Origin: Roseateles sp.
GTDB lineage: Bacteria > Pseudomonadota > Gammaproteobacteria > Burkholderiales > Burkholderiaceae_C
Length of the DNA: 64,000 bases
Assembly: GCA_016790285.1 (NCBI GenBank)
Contig: JAEUPJ010000008.1
Span: 1-64,000, forward strand
Direction: 5' to 3'
The position numbers and the translations under genes were made by a program. The notes beneath the pieces are model-generated. The model worked only from the letters and a program-made list of their open reading frames with translations, did no database searches and had not been told where the DNA came from. Position 1 is the first letter of the stretch, and each line of letters begins with the position of its first letter. Below, piece by piece: positions 51,056 through 59,415 of this stretch.

Positions 51056-52144
51056 ATGGACACCATCTTCCAGAACCTTTTCGTCCTCGAACTCGCCAAC
51101 AACCACTGGGGCAGCGTCGAGCGCGGGCTCAAGATCATCAATGCATTCGCCCAGGTCGTGCGGTTCAACAACGTGCGCGCCGCGATCAAGCTGCAGTTCC
51201 GCGACGTGGACCACTTCATCTCGCCGAGCTTCAAGGGCCGCGAGGACCTGCGCTACGTCAAGAAGACCGAGGCGACGAAGCTGGAGAAGCACCAGTACGC
51301 CACGCTGATCAACGCCATCCGGGACCAGGGCTGCATCCCCATGGCCACGGCCTTCGACGAAGCCTCGGTGGACCTGTGCGAAGAGTTCGATCTGCCGATC
51401 ATCAAGGTCGCCAGTTCCGACCTGAACGACTGGTTCTTGCTGGACCGCATCGCCAAGGCGCGCAAACCGGTCATCGTCTCCACCGGCGGTTCCTCCGAGA
51501 AGGACGTGGACGACCTCGTCACCTTCTTCGGCAATCGCCACATCCCGCTGTCGCTCAACCATTGCGTCTCCCTCTACCCGACCGAGGACGACGAGATGGA
51601 GCTCAATCAGATCGACTACTTGCGCCAGCGCTACCCGAAGCTCGTCATCGGGCACTCCACGCACGAGTACCGCGACTGGCAGGCGTCGATGCTGATCTCC
51701 TACGCCAAGGGCGCTCGCACCTGGGAGCGTCACATCGACATCGAGGACGGCGGCATCCCGGTGTCGCCCTACTGCTCGCTGCCGCACCAGATCGACACCT
51801 GGTTCAAGGCTTTCCACCAGGCGCGCGAGATGTGCGGTGCGAGCGGCGAGACCAAGCGCATCCCCAGCCGCCGCGAGATTGAATACCTCGATCAGCTCGT
51901 GCGCGGCGTCTACCTCAAGCGCGACCTGCCTGCCGGCTACGAGTTCCACCACGCGAGCGTGGACCGCGACTTCTACCTCGCCATCCCTCTGCAAAAGGGC
52001 CAGCTCTCCTGCCGAGAGGTCATGAACGGCCAGCGCACCGCGCGCGAGCTCAAGGCCGACGCGGCACTGATGATCGATGACCTCGACAGCCCCTACGCGA
52101 GCACGCCCACGCTGCGTCAGCTGATCTACGGTCGCGGGCTGTGA
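51056..52144 (+). CDS. NeuB-family (N-acetylneuraminate synthase-like) enzyme
   Basis: A 362-residue protein with a NeuB TIM-barrel (about 8-260): FVLELANNHWGSVERGL, IKLQFRDVDHF, IKVASSDLNDW, VIVSTGGSS, LNHCVSLYPT, IGHSTHEYRDW and ARTWERHIDIEDGG. These match PEP-dependent synthases of nonulosonic acids, though the metal/PEP motif ExHF is changed to ERHIDIED. A C-terminal SAF-like region is shorter than usual. No NeuA, NeuC or Pse genes are nearby, so the product may be a different 3-deoxy sugar. Codon use is a little less GC-rich than flanking genes. Its end overlaps the next start by 4 bp (GTGA). Confidence 0.85.
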   Translation: MDTIFQNLFVLELANNHWGSVERGLKIINAFAQVVRFNNVRAAIKLQFRDVDHFISPSFKGREDLRYVKKTEATKLEKHQYATLINAIRDQGCIPMATAFDEASVDLCEEFDLPIIKVASSDLNDWFLLDRIAKARKPVIVSTGGSSEKDVDDLVTFFGNRHIPLSLNHCVSLYPTEDDEMELNQIDYLRQRYPKLVIGHSTHEYRDWQASMLISYAKGARTWERHIDIEDGGIPVSPYCSLPHQIDTWFKAFHQAREMCGASGETKRIPSRREIEYLDQLVRGVYLKRDLPAGYEFHHASVDRDFYLAIPLQKGQLSCREVMNGQRTARELKADAALMIDDLDSPYASTPTLRQLIYGRGL

Positions 52145-53169
52145 CGCGGGACCTCGCCGGCTTCCTCGCGGAGGATTTCGAACGCATCAGCGCTCACGCG
52201 CCTGCGCTGACGCTGGACGGCCAGCGACTGATGATCAGCGGCGCGACCGGTTTTTTCGGCAAGAACCTGCTGGCCATCCTAGGCTGGCTGTACGACCGCG
52301 GCCAACGCTTTGAGGTCGTCGGGCTGAGCCGCGACCCGGCACGGTTTCTCGCCGCCGAGCCCTGGGCCGCACGGCAGCCATGGCTGCGTCTGCTGACCGC
52401 CGACGTTCGCCGCCCCTGGCCAGGGGACGGGCGTTTCGACGCCCTCGTGCATGCCGCCACCGACACCCACGCGAGCGCCCAAACCGACCTGCAGGCCGTC
52501 TTCGACGACGGCGTGGCGGGCACGCGCGAAGCCCTGGCCTTTGCCTCAGCGCACGGCGTGCGGCGGCTGCTGTTGACGGGCTCGGGCGCCCAGTACGGCG
52601 ACTTGCCGCCAGGCCCGGTCCTCGAGACCCACGGCGCCGCTTGCGACCCCACCCAGCCGGGCAGCGCCTATGGCGAGGCCAAGCGCGTAGGCGAGTTGAT
52701 GGCGGCACTGGCCGCCGCGCGCAGCGGCTTCGAGATCGTGTTGACGCGCTGCTTCGCCTTCGTCGGCCCGGGGCTGGATCTGCATGGGCATTTCGCAATC
52801 GGCAACTTCATCCGCGACGCACTGGCCGGCGGGCCGCTGAGGCTCTCGTCGGACGGATCGGCCGTGCGCAGCTACCTGTACGGCGCCGACCTGGCCTGGT
52901 GGCTGCTTCATCTGCTGCACGCGGCGCCGGGAGGTCGGGCGGTGAATGTCGGCTCGGAGGACGGGCTGAGCGTGGCTGCGCTGGCGGCAATGACGCGAGA
53001 TGAAGTCTGCCCCGGCGCTGCCGTGCAGTTGGGCCCAGCACGGCGCGGAGAGCCTCGCCGCCACTACGTGCCCGCCACCGGCCGTGCCGCCGCCCTCGGC
53101 CTCGCGGCCTGGACGCCGCTGCCCCTGGCCGTGCAACGAACCGCTCTCTGGCACCTGCAGGAGACCTGA
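52141..53169 (+). CDS. NAD-dependent epimerase/dehydratase (extended SDR)
   Basis: A 342-residue extended SDR. LMISGATGFFGKNLLAIL is the NAD(P) loop, LVHAATDTHA the second strand motif, and LLTGSGAQYGD with AYGEAKRVGE (Tyr-x3-Lys) the active site. GTG at 52141 overlaps the NeuB-like stop. The fold suits a sugar-nucleotide 4-ketoreductase or epimerase. If the pathway is yersiniose-like, it is a candidate for the final reduction (YerF-like role), which is a guess from context. Confidence 0.85.
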   Translation: MTRDLAGFLAEDFERISAHAPALTLDGQRLMISGATGFFGKNLLAILGWLYDRGQRFEVVGLSRDPARFLAAEPWAARQPWLRLLTADVRRPWPGDGRFDALVHAATDTHASAQTDLQAVFDDGVAGTREALAFASAHGVRRLLLTGSGAQYGDLPPGPVLETHGAACDPTQPGSAYGEAKRVGELMAALAAARSGFEIVLTRCFAFVGPGLDLHGHFAIGNFIRDALAGGPLRLSSDGSAVRSYLYGADLAWWLLHLLHAAPGGRAVNVGSEDGLSVAALAAMTRDEVCPGAAVQLGPARRGEPRRHYVPATGRAAALGLAAWTPLPLAVQRTALWHLQET

Positions 53170-53172
53170 CCC

Positions 53173-54012
53173 ATGCCACGCCTGGCCACCCGTTGCATCT
53201 GTTGCGAGACGCAAGCGCTGGACCGACAGCCGGCTGTGCTGATGCCCTTCGTCGCCGAACGGGCGTTGGGCTGGCAGGCCTGCGAGATCACTGCCGACTG
53301 GGGCCTGCGCAGCATCCCCACGGGCTGGGCGCAGCCGCTGTGCGCCAGCCTGCATTGCCCGGATTGCGGATGTCTGTTCCTGGACATGCGCTTTGACAGC
53401 GAAGAGATGGGGCGCCTGTACAGCGGGTATCGCGGTCCGGCGTACGAAGCCGAGCGCGAGCGGCACGAGCCCGGCTACACGGCAGTCAATCGCCGGCTGC
53501 TGGGTGGCGACGCGCACATCCCCGCGGTGGAAGCCTTCCTGTGCCCGTGGCTGCCGGCATCGCCTGCCGTGCTGGATTGGGGCGGTGACTCCGGCCTGAA
53601 CACGCCGCTGCGCACCCAGGCGTCGCGCCACGACGTGCTGGACATCTCGGGCCGGTCGCTCGTGGCCGGCGCGCATGCGGTGAACACGCCCCAAGGGCCG
53701 TACGACCTCATCGTGCTGGCCCATGTGCTGGAACATGTGCCGGAGCCGGATGCACTGCTGCGCGACGTGCGGGCCGCCATGGACGATGCCACGCACTTGT
53801 ACGTGGAGGTGCCCTTCGAAGCGTTGATGCGAACCTGCGAGGCCGACCCCGCCGCGTGGCGGCAAAAGCGCCACTGGCATGAACACATCAACTTTTTCAG
53901 CGCCGACGGGCTGCGCCGCCTGTTGCAACGCTGCGGCCTGAACGTCCGTGCCGAGACACGGCACGCCCTGCCCGGCTCAGGCGTGGCCCTCGGTGTGCTC
54001 TGCCGACGCTAG
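53173..54012 (+). CDS. Class I SAM methyltransferase with N-terminal zinc-finger-like region
   Basis: A 279-residue methyltransferase. The N-terminal region has two Cys pairs (TRCICCETQ and HCPDCGCLFLDM), as in sugar C-methyltransferases and related Methyltransf_23 proteins. The SAM region is AVLDWGGDSGLNTP with motif DLIVLAHVLEHVPEPD and HEHINFFSADGLRRLL near the C-terminus. It probably methylates a nucleotide sugar in this locus. It begins 3 bp after the SDR stop and overlaps the convergent glycosyltransferase by 4 bp. Confidence 0.87.
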   Translation: MPRLATRCICCETQALDRQPAVLMPFVAERALGWQACEITADWGLRSIPTGWAQPLCASLHCPDCGCLFLDMRFDSEEMGRLYSGYRGPAYEAERERHEPGYTAVNRRLLGGDAHIPAVEAFLCPWLPASPAVLDWGGDSGLNTPLRTQASRHDVLDISGRSLVAGAHAVNTPQGPYDLIVLAHVLEHVPEPDALLRDVRAAMDDATHLYVEVPFEALMRTCEADPAAWRQKRHWHEHINFFSADGLRRLLQRCGLNVRAETRHALPGSGVALGVLCRR

Positions 54013-54980
54013 CGTTGCCGGGAGCGCCGCTTGGCGGCGACAAGGACCAGGGTCCGCGTCCACGCGTGTGGCAGCAGCAGGGCCACCAGCAAGCGCGGCC
54101 ACACCTGCGGCGAGCGGCGCAGCAAAGGCCAGAGGGCAGGCAGGCTTCGCCACAGGCGAGATCGCGCCGCTCCGCGCACGACATTCCAGACGAACTGGTT
54201 GGCACTGGAGCGTGCAACGAAGGCCTGCATGTCGCGGGTCAGTCGCTCGATGCGCGGTTGATCGCCTGGTGGCCAGGCCTGCAGCACCTCGTCGGCGAGC
54301 AGCCGCGTCTCCAGCGCCCAAGCCGTTACCGGCGTGCCGGTGGATACGTTGTCTGCAGTGATGAAGCTGTAGTGCGACAGCGGCAACGCCACGCAGCCCA
54401 CGTCGCCGAGGCGCGCCAAGCGTGTCCACAGGTACATGTCCCCAAAGATGCGGCCGGGTGGAATGGGGCCGATGGCACGCAAGTCGGCCAAGCGGCTGAC
54501 GGCGGCGCACCAGCACACCTCGCGCTCGCCGGCGAAGAACGCCGCAAGGAAGTCGCACCCTGACTCACGCTCGGGGCCGCAAAGCGCTGGAACGCTGGAC
54601 TGGGCATAGTGCGTCAGGCAGCCGGTGTATAGGAAGGGCAGACCCGGGTGCCGGTCCAACAGCGCCAGCACCCGGGCGGCGAAGTCGGGCTCCAGCCAGT
54701 CGTCGTCAGAAAGCCCGACGAAGTACTCGCCGCGCGCCTGGTCGATCAGGAAGTTGCCGTGGTCTTGCGCGCTGATCGTCTGCGCATGGTGGAACTTGCG
54801 CAGCCGCCGGTCGCTGACGCCTGCGAGCCACGCCGCCGTGCCGTCGTTCGAGCCGTTGTCGGAGATCAGCACCTCGATGTCGTCGGCGGTCTGCGCCAGT
54901 GCGCTTTCCAGCGCGCGGCGAGCCAGCGACAGCCGGTTGAGCGTGGGAATGACGATGCTGAGGCGGGGCGAAGCGGTCAT
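54009..54980 (-). CDS. Family 2 glycosyltransferase
   Basis: A 323-residue GT-A glycosyltransferase. The N-terminal LSIVIPTLNRLSLARRAL, EVLISDNGSNDGT (sugar-nucleotide Asp) and YFVGLSDDDWLEPDF (DDD metal site) are clear. The C-terminal 60-70 residues are basic and hydrophobic (WPRLLVALLLPHAWTRTL), probably membrane-associated. It presumably adds a sugar of the surface glycan. ATG at 54980 overlaps the flippase stop by 4 bp; last gene of the - strand operon. Confidence 0.92.
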   Translation of the reverse strand: MTASPRLSIVIPTLNRLSLARRALESALAQTADDIEVLISDNGSNDGTAAWLAGVSDRRLRKFHHAQTISAQDHGNFLIDQARGEYFVGLSDDDWLEPDFAARVLALLDRHPGLPFLYTGCLTHYAQSSVPALCGPERESGCDFLAAFFAGEREVCWCAAVSRLADLRAIGPIPPGRIFGDMYLWTRLARLGDVGCVALPLSHYSFITADNVSTGTPVTAWALETRLLADEVLQAWPPGDQPRIERLTRDMQAFVARSSANQFVWNVVRGAARSRLWRSLPALWPLLRRSPQVWPRLLVALLLPHAWTRTLVLVAAKRRSRQR

Positions 54981-56233
54981 GGAAGGCTGAGGCGCTGCAG
55001 CAGGCGCCGGTAGTGCCGGTGCGCGATACACAGGCCTGCGAGTGTGCACACGAGATGCGTGGCCGCGACCGCGGGCAGGCCGGCCACCTGGGCCACGGCC
55101 GCGACGAGCACGAGGCTGGCCACACCGCCGAACACGCTCAGTCGCAGCAGCGGCTCCAGGCGTTCGGCACGCAGCACAACGGCCAGGCAAGCCGTCGCCT
55201 GGTGGGCCAGGCCGGCCAGGAGCAGCAGCGCCAGGGTCAACAGATCGGGCAGCCGCTCGGCCAGCCCCGCAAAGATGTGAAGCAGCGCCGCGACAGCCCC
55301 CCAGGCGCCCAGCGCCATCAGGCCCGCCAAACCCAGCGAGGGCCACAGCGTCCGATTCAGCCGCTCACTCACGCGACCCGCCTGCCTCTGCGCGAGCAGG
55401 CCGGCGAAGCGCGCGGCCTGGCTCAGCGGCCAGGCGGTGCACAGCAGCAGCAGCATGTTCATCACCGCCAGCCCGATACCCAGCCGCCCGGCTGCGGCGG
55501 CCCCCTGCGCGGCCAGCACAAGCGGGTTCATGGCCTGGAAGACAAGGAAGCCGGCCAGGGCGCTCAGCCCGATGCGCCACTGGAACGGCCAGAGGTCACG
55601 GCGCCAGTTGAAACCGGTGTCGCCCGACGGGGTCGGCGGCACGCCGCGCAGCCAGGGCAGCGGCACGAGGGCCCGCGTGCCGAAGTACGCCGGCAGGCTC
55701 CACAAGCCGGCGCCGGCGAGCAGTGCACCGATGAAGGCGCAGGCGCCCAGCACCTCCTGCGCGCAGCGCAGCCGCCAGGCCAGGCCCACCGAGCGGGCCC
55801 CTTCCAGCCAGAACAGCTCCACCTGCACCCATTGCAGCGCCAGCGCGGCCAGCGCCAGCGCCGCCCAGGCGCCCAGCCAGCTCTGCGCATTCGGCACCGG
55901 CAGGACCAACGCCACCGCTGCACCGATGAGCAGGCCGCTGCCCACCAGCCAGGCCAGGCCCCGCGCCCGGGCCTGACGACGCAGCTGGGCGGCCGCCTGC
56001 GCCTGCCCGCGCGCACGCAGGTGGCCGGCCATCTGCAGGCTGGCATAGCCCACGCCGAAGTCGCCCAGCTGGATCAGAGCGGCCAAGCTCAGGAAGCTGA
56101 AGAACAGCCCCTGCAGCTCCACGCCATACAGCCGTACCACGCAGGCCACCGCCACCAGCGCTCCCAGGCCCTGCACGCCGCGCGTGAGCAGCGCCCAGCG
56201 GGCTTCCGGCGCCAGCGCTCGCAATGCCGTCAT
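54977..56233 (-). CDS. Wzx-like polysaccharide flippase
   Basis: A 418-residue membrane protein with about 12 hydrophobic segments, in the MOP/MATE-type polysaccharide export superfamily: start TRGVQGLGALVAVACVVRLYG, then FFSFLSLAALIQLGDFGVG. It should flip a lipid-linked glycan unit across the inner membrane. Sequence is divergent, so assignment rests on topology and on location between glycosyltransferase genes with 4-bp overlaps on each side. Confidence 0.83.
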   Translation of the reverse strand: MTALRALAPEARWALLTRGVQGLGALVAVACVVRLYGVELQGLFFSFLSLAALIQLGDFGVGYASLQMAGHLRARGQAQAAAQLRRQARARGLAWLVGSGLLIGAAVALVLPVPNAQSWLGAWAALALAALALQWVQVELFWLEGARSVGLAWRLRCAQEVLGACAFIGALLAGAGLWSLPAYFGTRALVPLPWLRGVPPTPSGDTGFNWRRDLWPFQWRIGLSALAGFLVFQAMNPLVLAAQGAAAAGRLGIGLAVMNMLLLLCTAWPLSQAARFAGLLAQRQAGRVSERLNRTLWPSLGLAGLMALGAWGAVAALLHIFAGLAERLPDLLTLALLLLAGLAHQATACLAVVLRAERLEPLLRLSVFGGVASLVLVAAVAQVAGLPAVAATHLVCTLAGLCIAHRHYRRLLQRLSLP

Positions 56234-57687
56234 CGCAGAACCACCGGTGGCTTCAGCGCCACCCCGGGCATGCCGGGCCGCAGCACACCGACGTAATGCC
56301 AGGGCTGGCCCACGGCGTCGGCCAGGCTACGGCCATCGTCGGGCCAGCGCGCGCCTGGCTGGCTCTGCCGGATCAGCTCCTGGGCCGGCGTGGCGCAGCC
56401 CAGCAGCAGCACGACGAGCGCGAACGCCCGCCAGCGCGGCGCCAGGCGCCCCTCCTGCAACGCGTCCATCGTGCACAGCATCAGCAACGTCACCGGCGCG
56501 ATGCCAGCGCGCATGACGAGATCGTTGCCCGGGCCGAAGCGCAGCAGCGGCAGCACCACGAGCAGCGCACAGGCGGCCCAGAACGTCCAGCCCTGGCGCC
56601 GCCAACCGGCGGACAGCAGGGCGGCCGCCAGCAGCCCCCACTCCAGCAGCTCGAACACCAGCCACTCGTGCCAGCGGGCCGAAGGTGTCGCCACGCTCGC
56701 CAGCGCCTGGCGGTCCGCCGGCACGGTCTCCACCACGATGCCGAAGCTCACGAACACCGCCAGCAGGGCGAGCACCGGCACGGCAGCCAGCACGGCAGGG
56801 CGGGTCAGCTCGCGCAGCCAGGCCGCCGCGCTCCGGCCGCGCGCGGTGGCCCGTGCCAACAGCGGTGTCAACCCCACGCAGGCCAGCGGCGACCAGAACG
56901 CCGCAGCCGTCAGCAGCAACGCCGCCGGCGCAAGTGCCAGCCCGATGTGCCGGTGCCGCCAGACGACCGCCACCCCGAGCCAGGCGGGCAGCGCATGATT
57001 GGGCACCCAGAACAGCAGCGTGGTCTGCGACGAGTACTGCAGCCACGGCGTCCACCACTCGATGTGCTCACCCAGGGAGGGCGTGGAGGCGCGGCCGAGC
57101 AGGAAGCCGAGCAGGTCCATGCCGCTGAAGAGCACGAAGAGCGACAGCAGCCCGGCCACTGCGGCCGGCCGGCGCGACGGCGACGCCTGCACAAGGAGCG
57201 CGAACGCGAGCACCACGCCCAACGCCGTCCACAGGCCCAGCAGCTGCCGGGCAGCCTCGACGCCGCCGGTGAGCGCACCCAGCCCGGCCGGCACGAGGTA
57301 GTAGCCCATCGAGAAGCGCAGCATCGTGTCGCCCCCCGTGGCCGCGCCGTAGCCGACTGGCCAGGTCCCCACGGTGAGGTCGCGCAGCACCCGCATGCGC
57401 ACGCTCCAGTCGTCGTTCAGCGGCAGGCCGCCGAGCACTCCGCTGCTGGCAACCCACAGGAGCGCCACGGCCGTCAGCATGGCCCACAGCCCCATGCCGA
57501 GGCCGGGCGGCTCTCGGCGGCAGCGGCCCAGCACGACACGCACGTTGACGAGCAGCAGCGCGGTCGCCACCACCGCCACGGGCCAGCGCCACCAGCTCCA
57601 AAGGAAGGGCACCAGCGGCAGCAGCAGGTAGGCGGCGGCCGCCAGCTCCAGCCTGTCGAACTCGCGGTCTGCGGGCGCCTCGCTCAC
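56230..57687 (-). CDS. Polytopic membrane protein of the glycan locus
   Basis: A 485-residue protein with about 10-12 membrane helices. A periplasmic loop early in the protein contains LPLNDDWSVRMRVLRDL, with an acidic pair after helix 3, as in GT-C-type glycosyltransferases. WVPNHALPAWLG follows later. It is not a standard Wzy or GT39 sequence that I can name. Position after a GtrB-like gene suggests the membrane glycosyltransferase that uses the polyprenyl-phosphate sugar, a GtrC/ArnT-like role. It overlaps neighbours by 4 bp. Confidence 0.75.
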   Translation of the reverse strand: MSEAPADREFDRLELAAAAYLLLPLVPFLWSWWRWPVAVVATALLLVNVRVVLGRCRREPPGLGMGLWAMLTAVALLWVASSGVLGGLPLNDDWSVRMRVLRDLTVGTWPVGYGAATGGDTMLRFSMGYYLVPAGLGALTGGVEAARQLLGLWTALGVVLAFALLVQASPSRRPAAVAGLLSLFVLFSGMDLLGFLLGRASTPSLGEHIEWWTPWLQYSSQTTLLFWVPNHALPAWLGVAVVWRHRHIGLALAPAALLLTAAAFWSPLACVGLTPLLARATARGRSAAAWLRELTRPAVLAAVPVLALLAVFVSFGIVVETVPADRQALASVATPSARWHEWLVFELLEWGLLAAALLSAGWRRQGWTFWAACALLVVLPLLRFGPGNDLVMRAGIAPVTLLMLCTMDALQEGRLAPRWRAFALVVLLLGCATPAQELIRQSQPGARWPDDGRSLADAVGQPWHYVGVLRPGMPGVALKPPVVLR

Positions 57688-58667
57688 GCGCGGGGCTCGC
57701 CCGAATGCCGCGGCAGCACGTCGCTTGGCGGCAGGTTCACGCGCTCCCGTTCCACCACGAGGGGGCGCTTGCTGAGCTGGGTGTGGAGGGCGCCGACGTA
57801 CTCGCCCACCAGCCCGATGAAGAAGAGCTGCACGGCGCCGAAGAAGAACAGGCCGATGATGATGGGCGCCGTGCCCACGGTGAAGAAGTCCCAGAACAGC
57901 AGCTTGGCCACCAGATAGCCCAACGACACCAGCAAGCTGAGCGCGCTCAGGCAGAAACCTGCCATCGTGGCCAGGCGCAGTGGCAGCTTGGAATGGCTCG
58001 TCAGCCCCAGCATGGCCAGGTCGTACAGCGTGTAGAAGTTGTTCTTGGTGATGCCGCGCACGCGCGCCGGCTGCTCGAACTCCACCGTGGCGTACCGGAT
58101 GCCCAGCTCCGCGATGAGACCGCGGAAGTACGGGTACGGGTCGCCGAGCGCGCGGATCATCTCGATGACCGAGCGGTCGTACAGCCCGAAGCCGGTGAAG
58201 TTGTCGATGAGCGGCACGTCGGCCATGCGGCGCAGGGCGCGGTAGTAGAAGCGGCGCAGCACCGCCATGGCCCAGGTCTCGCGCGAGCGCGGCTTCACGC
58301 CCAGGGCGATCAGCTCGCCGCGCCGCCAGTGCGCCAAGAACTCGCCGATCAGCTCGGGCGGGTCCTGCAGGTCCGAGGCCATGCAGATGACGGCCTGGCC
58401 GCTGGCCTGGTACATGCCGTGCAGCGGCGAGCGCACGTGCCCGAAGTTGCGCGCGTTGACGATGAGCTTGACGCGCGGGTCGGCCGCGGCCAGCGCCTTG
58501 ACGCGGGCGACCGTGTCGTCGGTCGAGCCGTTGTCCAGGAAGATGTGCTCGAAGGCGAAGTCAGCCGCCGGCCCGCCGGGCGAGAACTGGGCCTTGATGC
58601 GCTGATGGAGCTCGGTGACGTTCTCCGCCTCGTTCAGGCAGCTGGTGACGATGCTGATCAGGGTCAT
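57684..58667 (-). CDS. GtrB/DPM1-like polyprenyl-phosphate glycosyltransferase
   Basis: A 327-residue family 2 transferase with two C-terminal membrane helices. GT-A motifs are ISIVTSCLNEAENV, HIFLDNGSTDDT, ICMASDLQDPPELI (DxD-like) and YDRSVIEMIRAL. The paired membrane segments (about 230-300) are as in ArnC and GtrB, which charge undecaprenyl phosphate with glucose or another sugar on the cytoplasmic face. It is the first gene of a four-gene operon with 4-bp overlaps. Its partner is likely the polytopic protein encoded next. Confidence 0.94.
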   Translation of the reverse strand: MTLISIVTSCLNEAENVTELHQRIKAQFSPGGPAADFAFEHIFLDNGSTDDTVARVKALAAADPRVKLIVNARNFGHVRSPLHGMYQASGQAVICMASDLQDPPELIGEFLAHWRRGELIALGVKPRSRETWAMAVLRRFYYRALRRMADVPLIDNFTGFGLYDRSVIEMIRALGDPYPYFRGLIAELGIRYATVEFEQPARVRGITKNNFYTLYDLAMLGLTSHSKLPLRLATMAGFCLSALSLLVSLGYLVAKLLFWDFFTVGTAPIIIGLFFFGAVQLFFIGLVGEYVGALHTQLSKRPLVVERERVNLPPSDVLPRHSGEPRA

Positions 58668-58705
58668 GCGGCCGCATCCTAGGGCCTGGCCGACCGGCCC
58701 GGCGC

Positions 58706-59329
58706 TCAGGGGGCGGCGGCCCGGGGCGCCTTGCCCGCGCCGGCGAGAACGGGTTCACGCTCCGGCAGGATGTAGACGAGGCTCCTGCCACTGCCGAGCA
58801 CGGGCAAGACGACCTCGTCGAAGAAGGCGGGGTCCACGGCGACACAGCCGAGGGTGATGCGCCGGTCTTCCACGCGGGCCGACGCCAGCCGCTCGGGCCG
58901 CTGCTGGCTGGCCGGTGCGGGACGCAGGCGGTGGATGGCGAGGTTGGCGTCGTAGTCGAACCACACGATGCGCTCGCCGCTGAGGTTGCGGCCCGGCTGG
59001 GCCTCGAATCGACCCGCGGGCGTCACACGCTCGTGCACGCCGAGCGCGGCAGGGTCCTTGCCCCGGGCGCTGGCGGGCTCCACGTCTCCGGGCGTCAGGC
59101 CGAGCAGTACGGGGGCTCGGCCGAGAAGCTGGCCATCGGCCGCGTGCACGGACAACGTCGCCTGGCGCTTGTCGACGATGGCAAACGGGCGTCCGTCGTG
59201 CTGGTCGGCGGCCACCGGCCGTGAGATGACCTGCCCGTGCGCGCCACACGCACCCAACACACCCACCAGGGCCATGACGGCCCACACCCCTTGCACCACT
59301 GCTGCCCGACTGCCCACGCGACGCCCCAT
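58706..59329 (-). CDS. YkuD-like L,D-transpeptidase-family protein (copy 2)
   Basis: A 207-residue secreted protein with an N-terminal hydrophobic signal (about 12-32). The YkuD fold is indicated by PFAIVDKRQATLSVH, TPAGRFEAQPGRN, WFDYDANLAIHRLR and the nucleophile motif ITLGCVAVDPAFFDEVV. The usual SHGC is TLGC, but Cys and the upstream His are present. It may crosslink peptidoglycan or attach proteins. It is a paralogue of the gene at 59416-60243, 86 bp upstream on the same strand. Confidence 0.85.
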   Translation of the reverse strand: MGRRVGSRAAVVQGVWAVMALVGVLGACGAHGQVISRPVAADQHDGRPFAIVDKRQATLSVHAADGQLLGRAPVLLGLTPGDVEPASARGKDPAALGVHERVTPAGRFEAQPGRNLSGERIVWFDYDANLAIHRLRPAPASQQRPERLASARVEDRRITLGCVAVDPAFFDEVVLPVLGSGRSLVYILPEREPVLAGAGKAPRAAAP

Positions 59330-59415
59330 ACCGGCTGGTTCCGGGCGGCGCGAGTTTGGCGACCACCCGGGCAGGCAGTCTAGGCAGGCCCGTGGGCAGG
59401 CAGCAGGTCAGGACT

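Noticed and set aside
49769-51994. 741-codon - strand frame opposite the glycan genes
   Set aside because: Antisense to TPP-enzyme, FkbM and NeuB genes, which all show conserved motifs.
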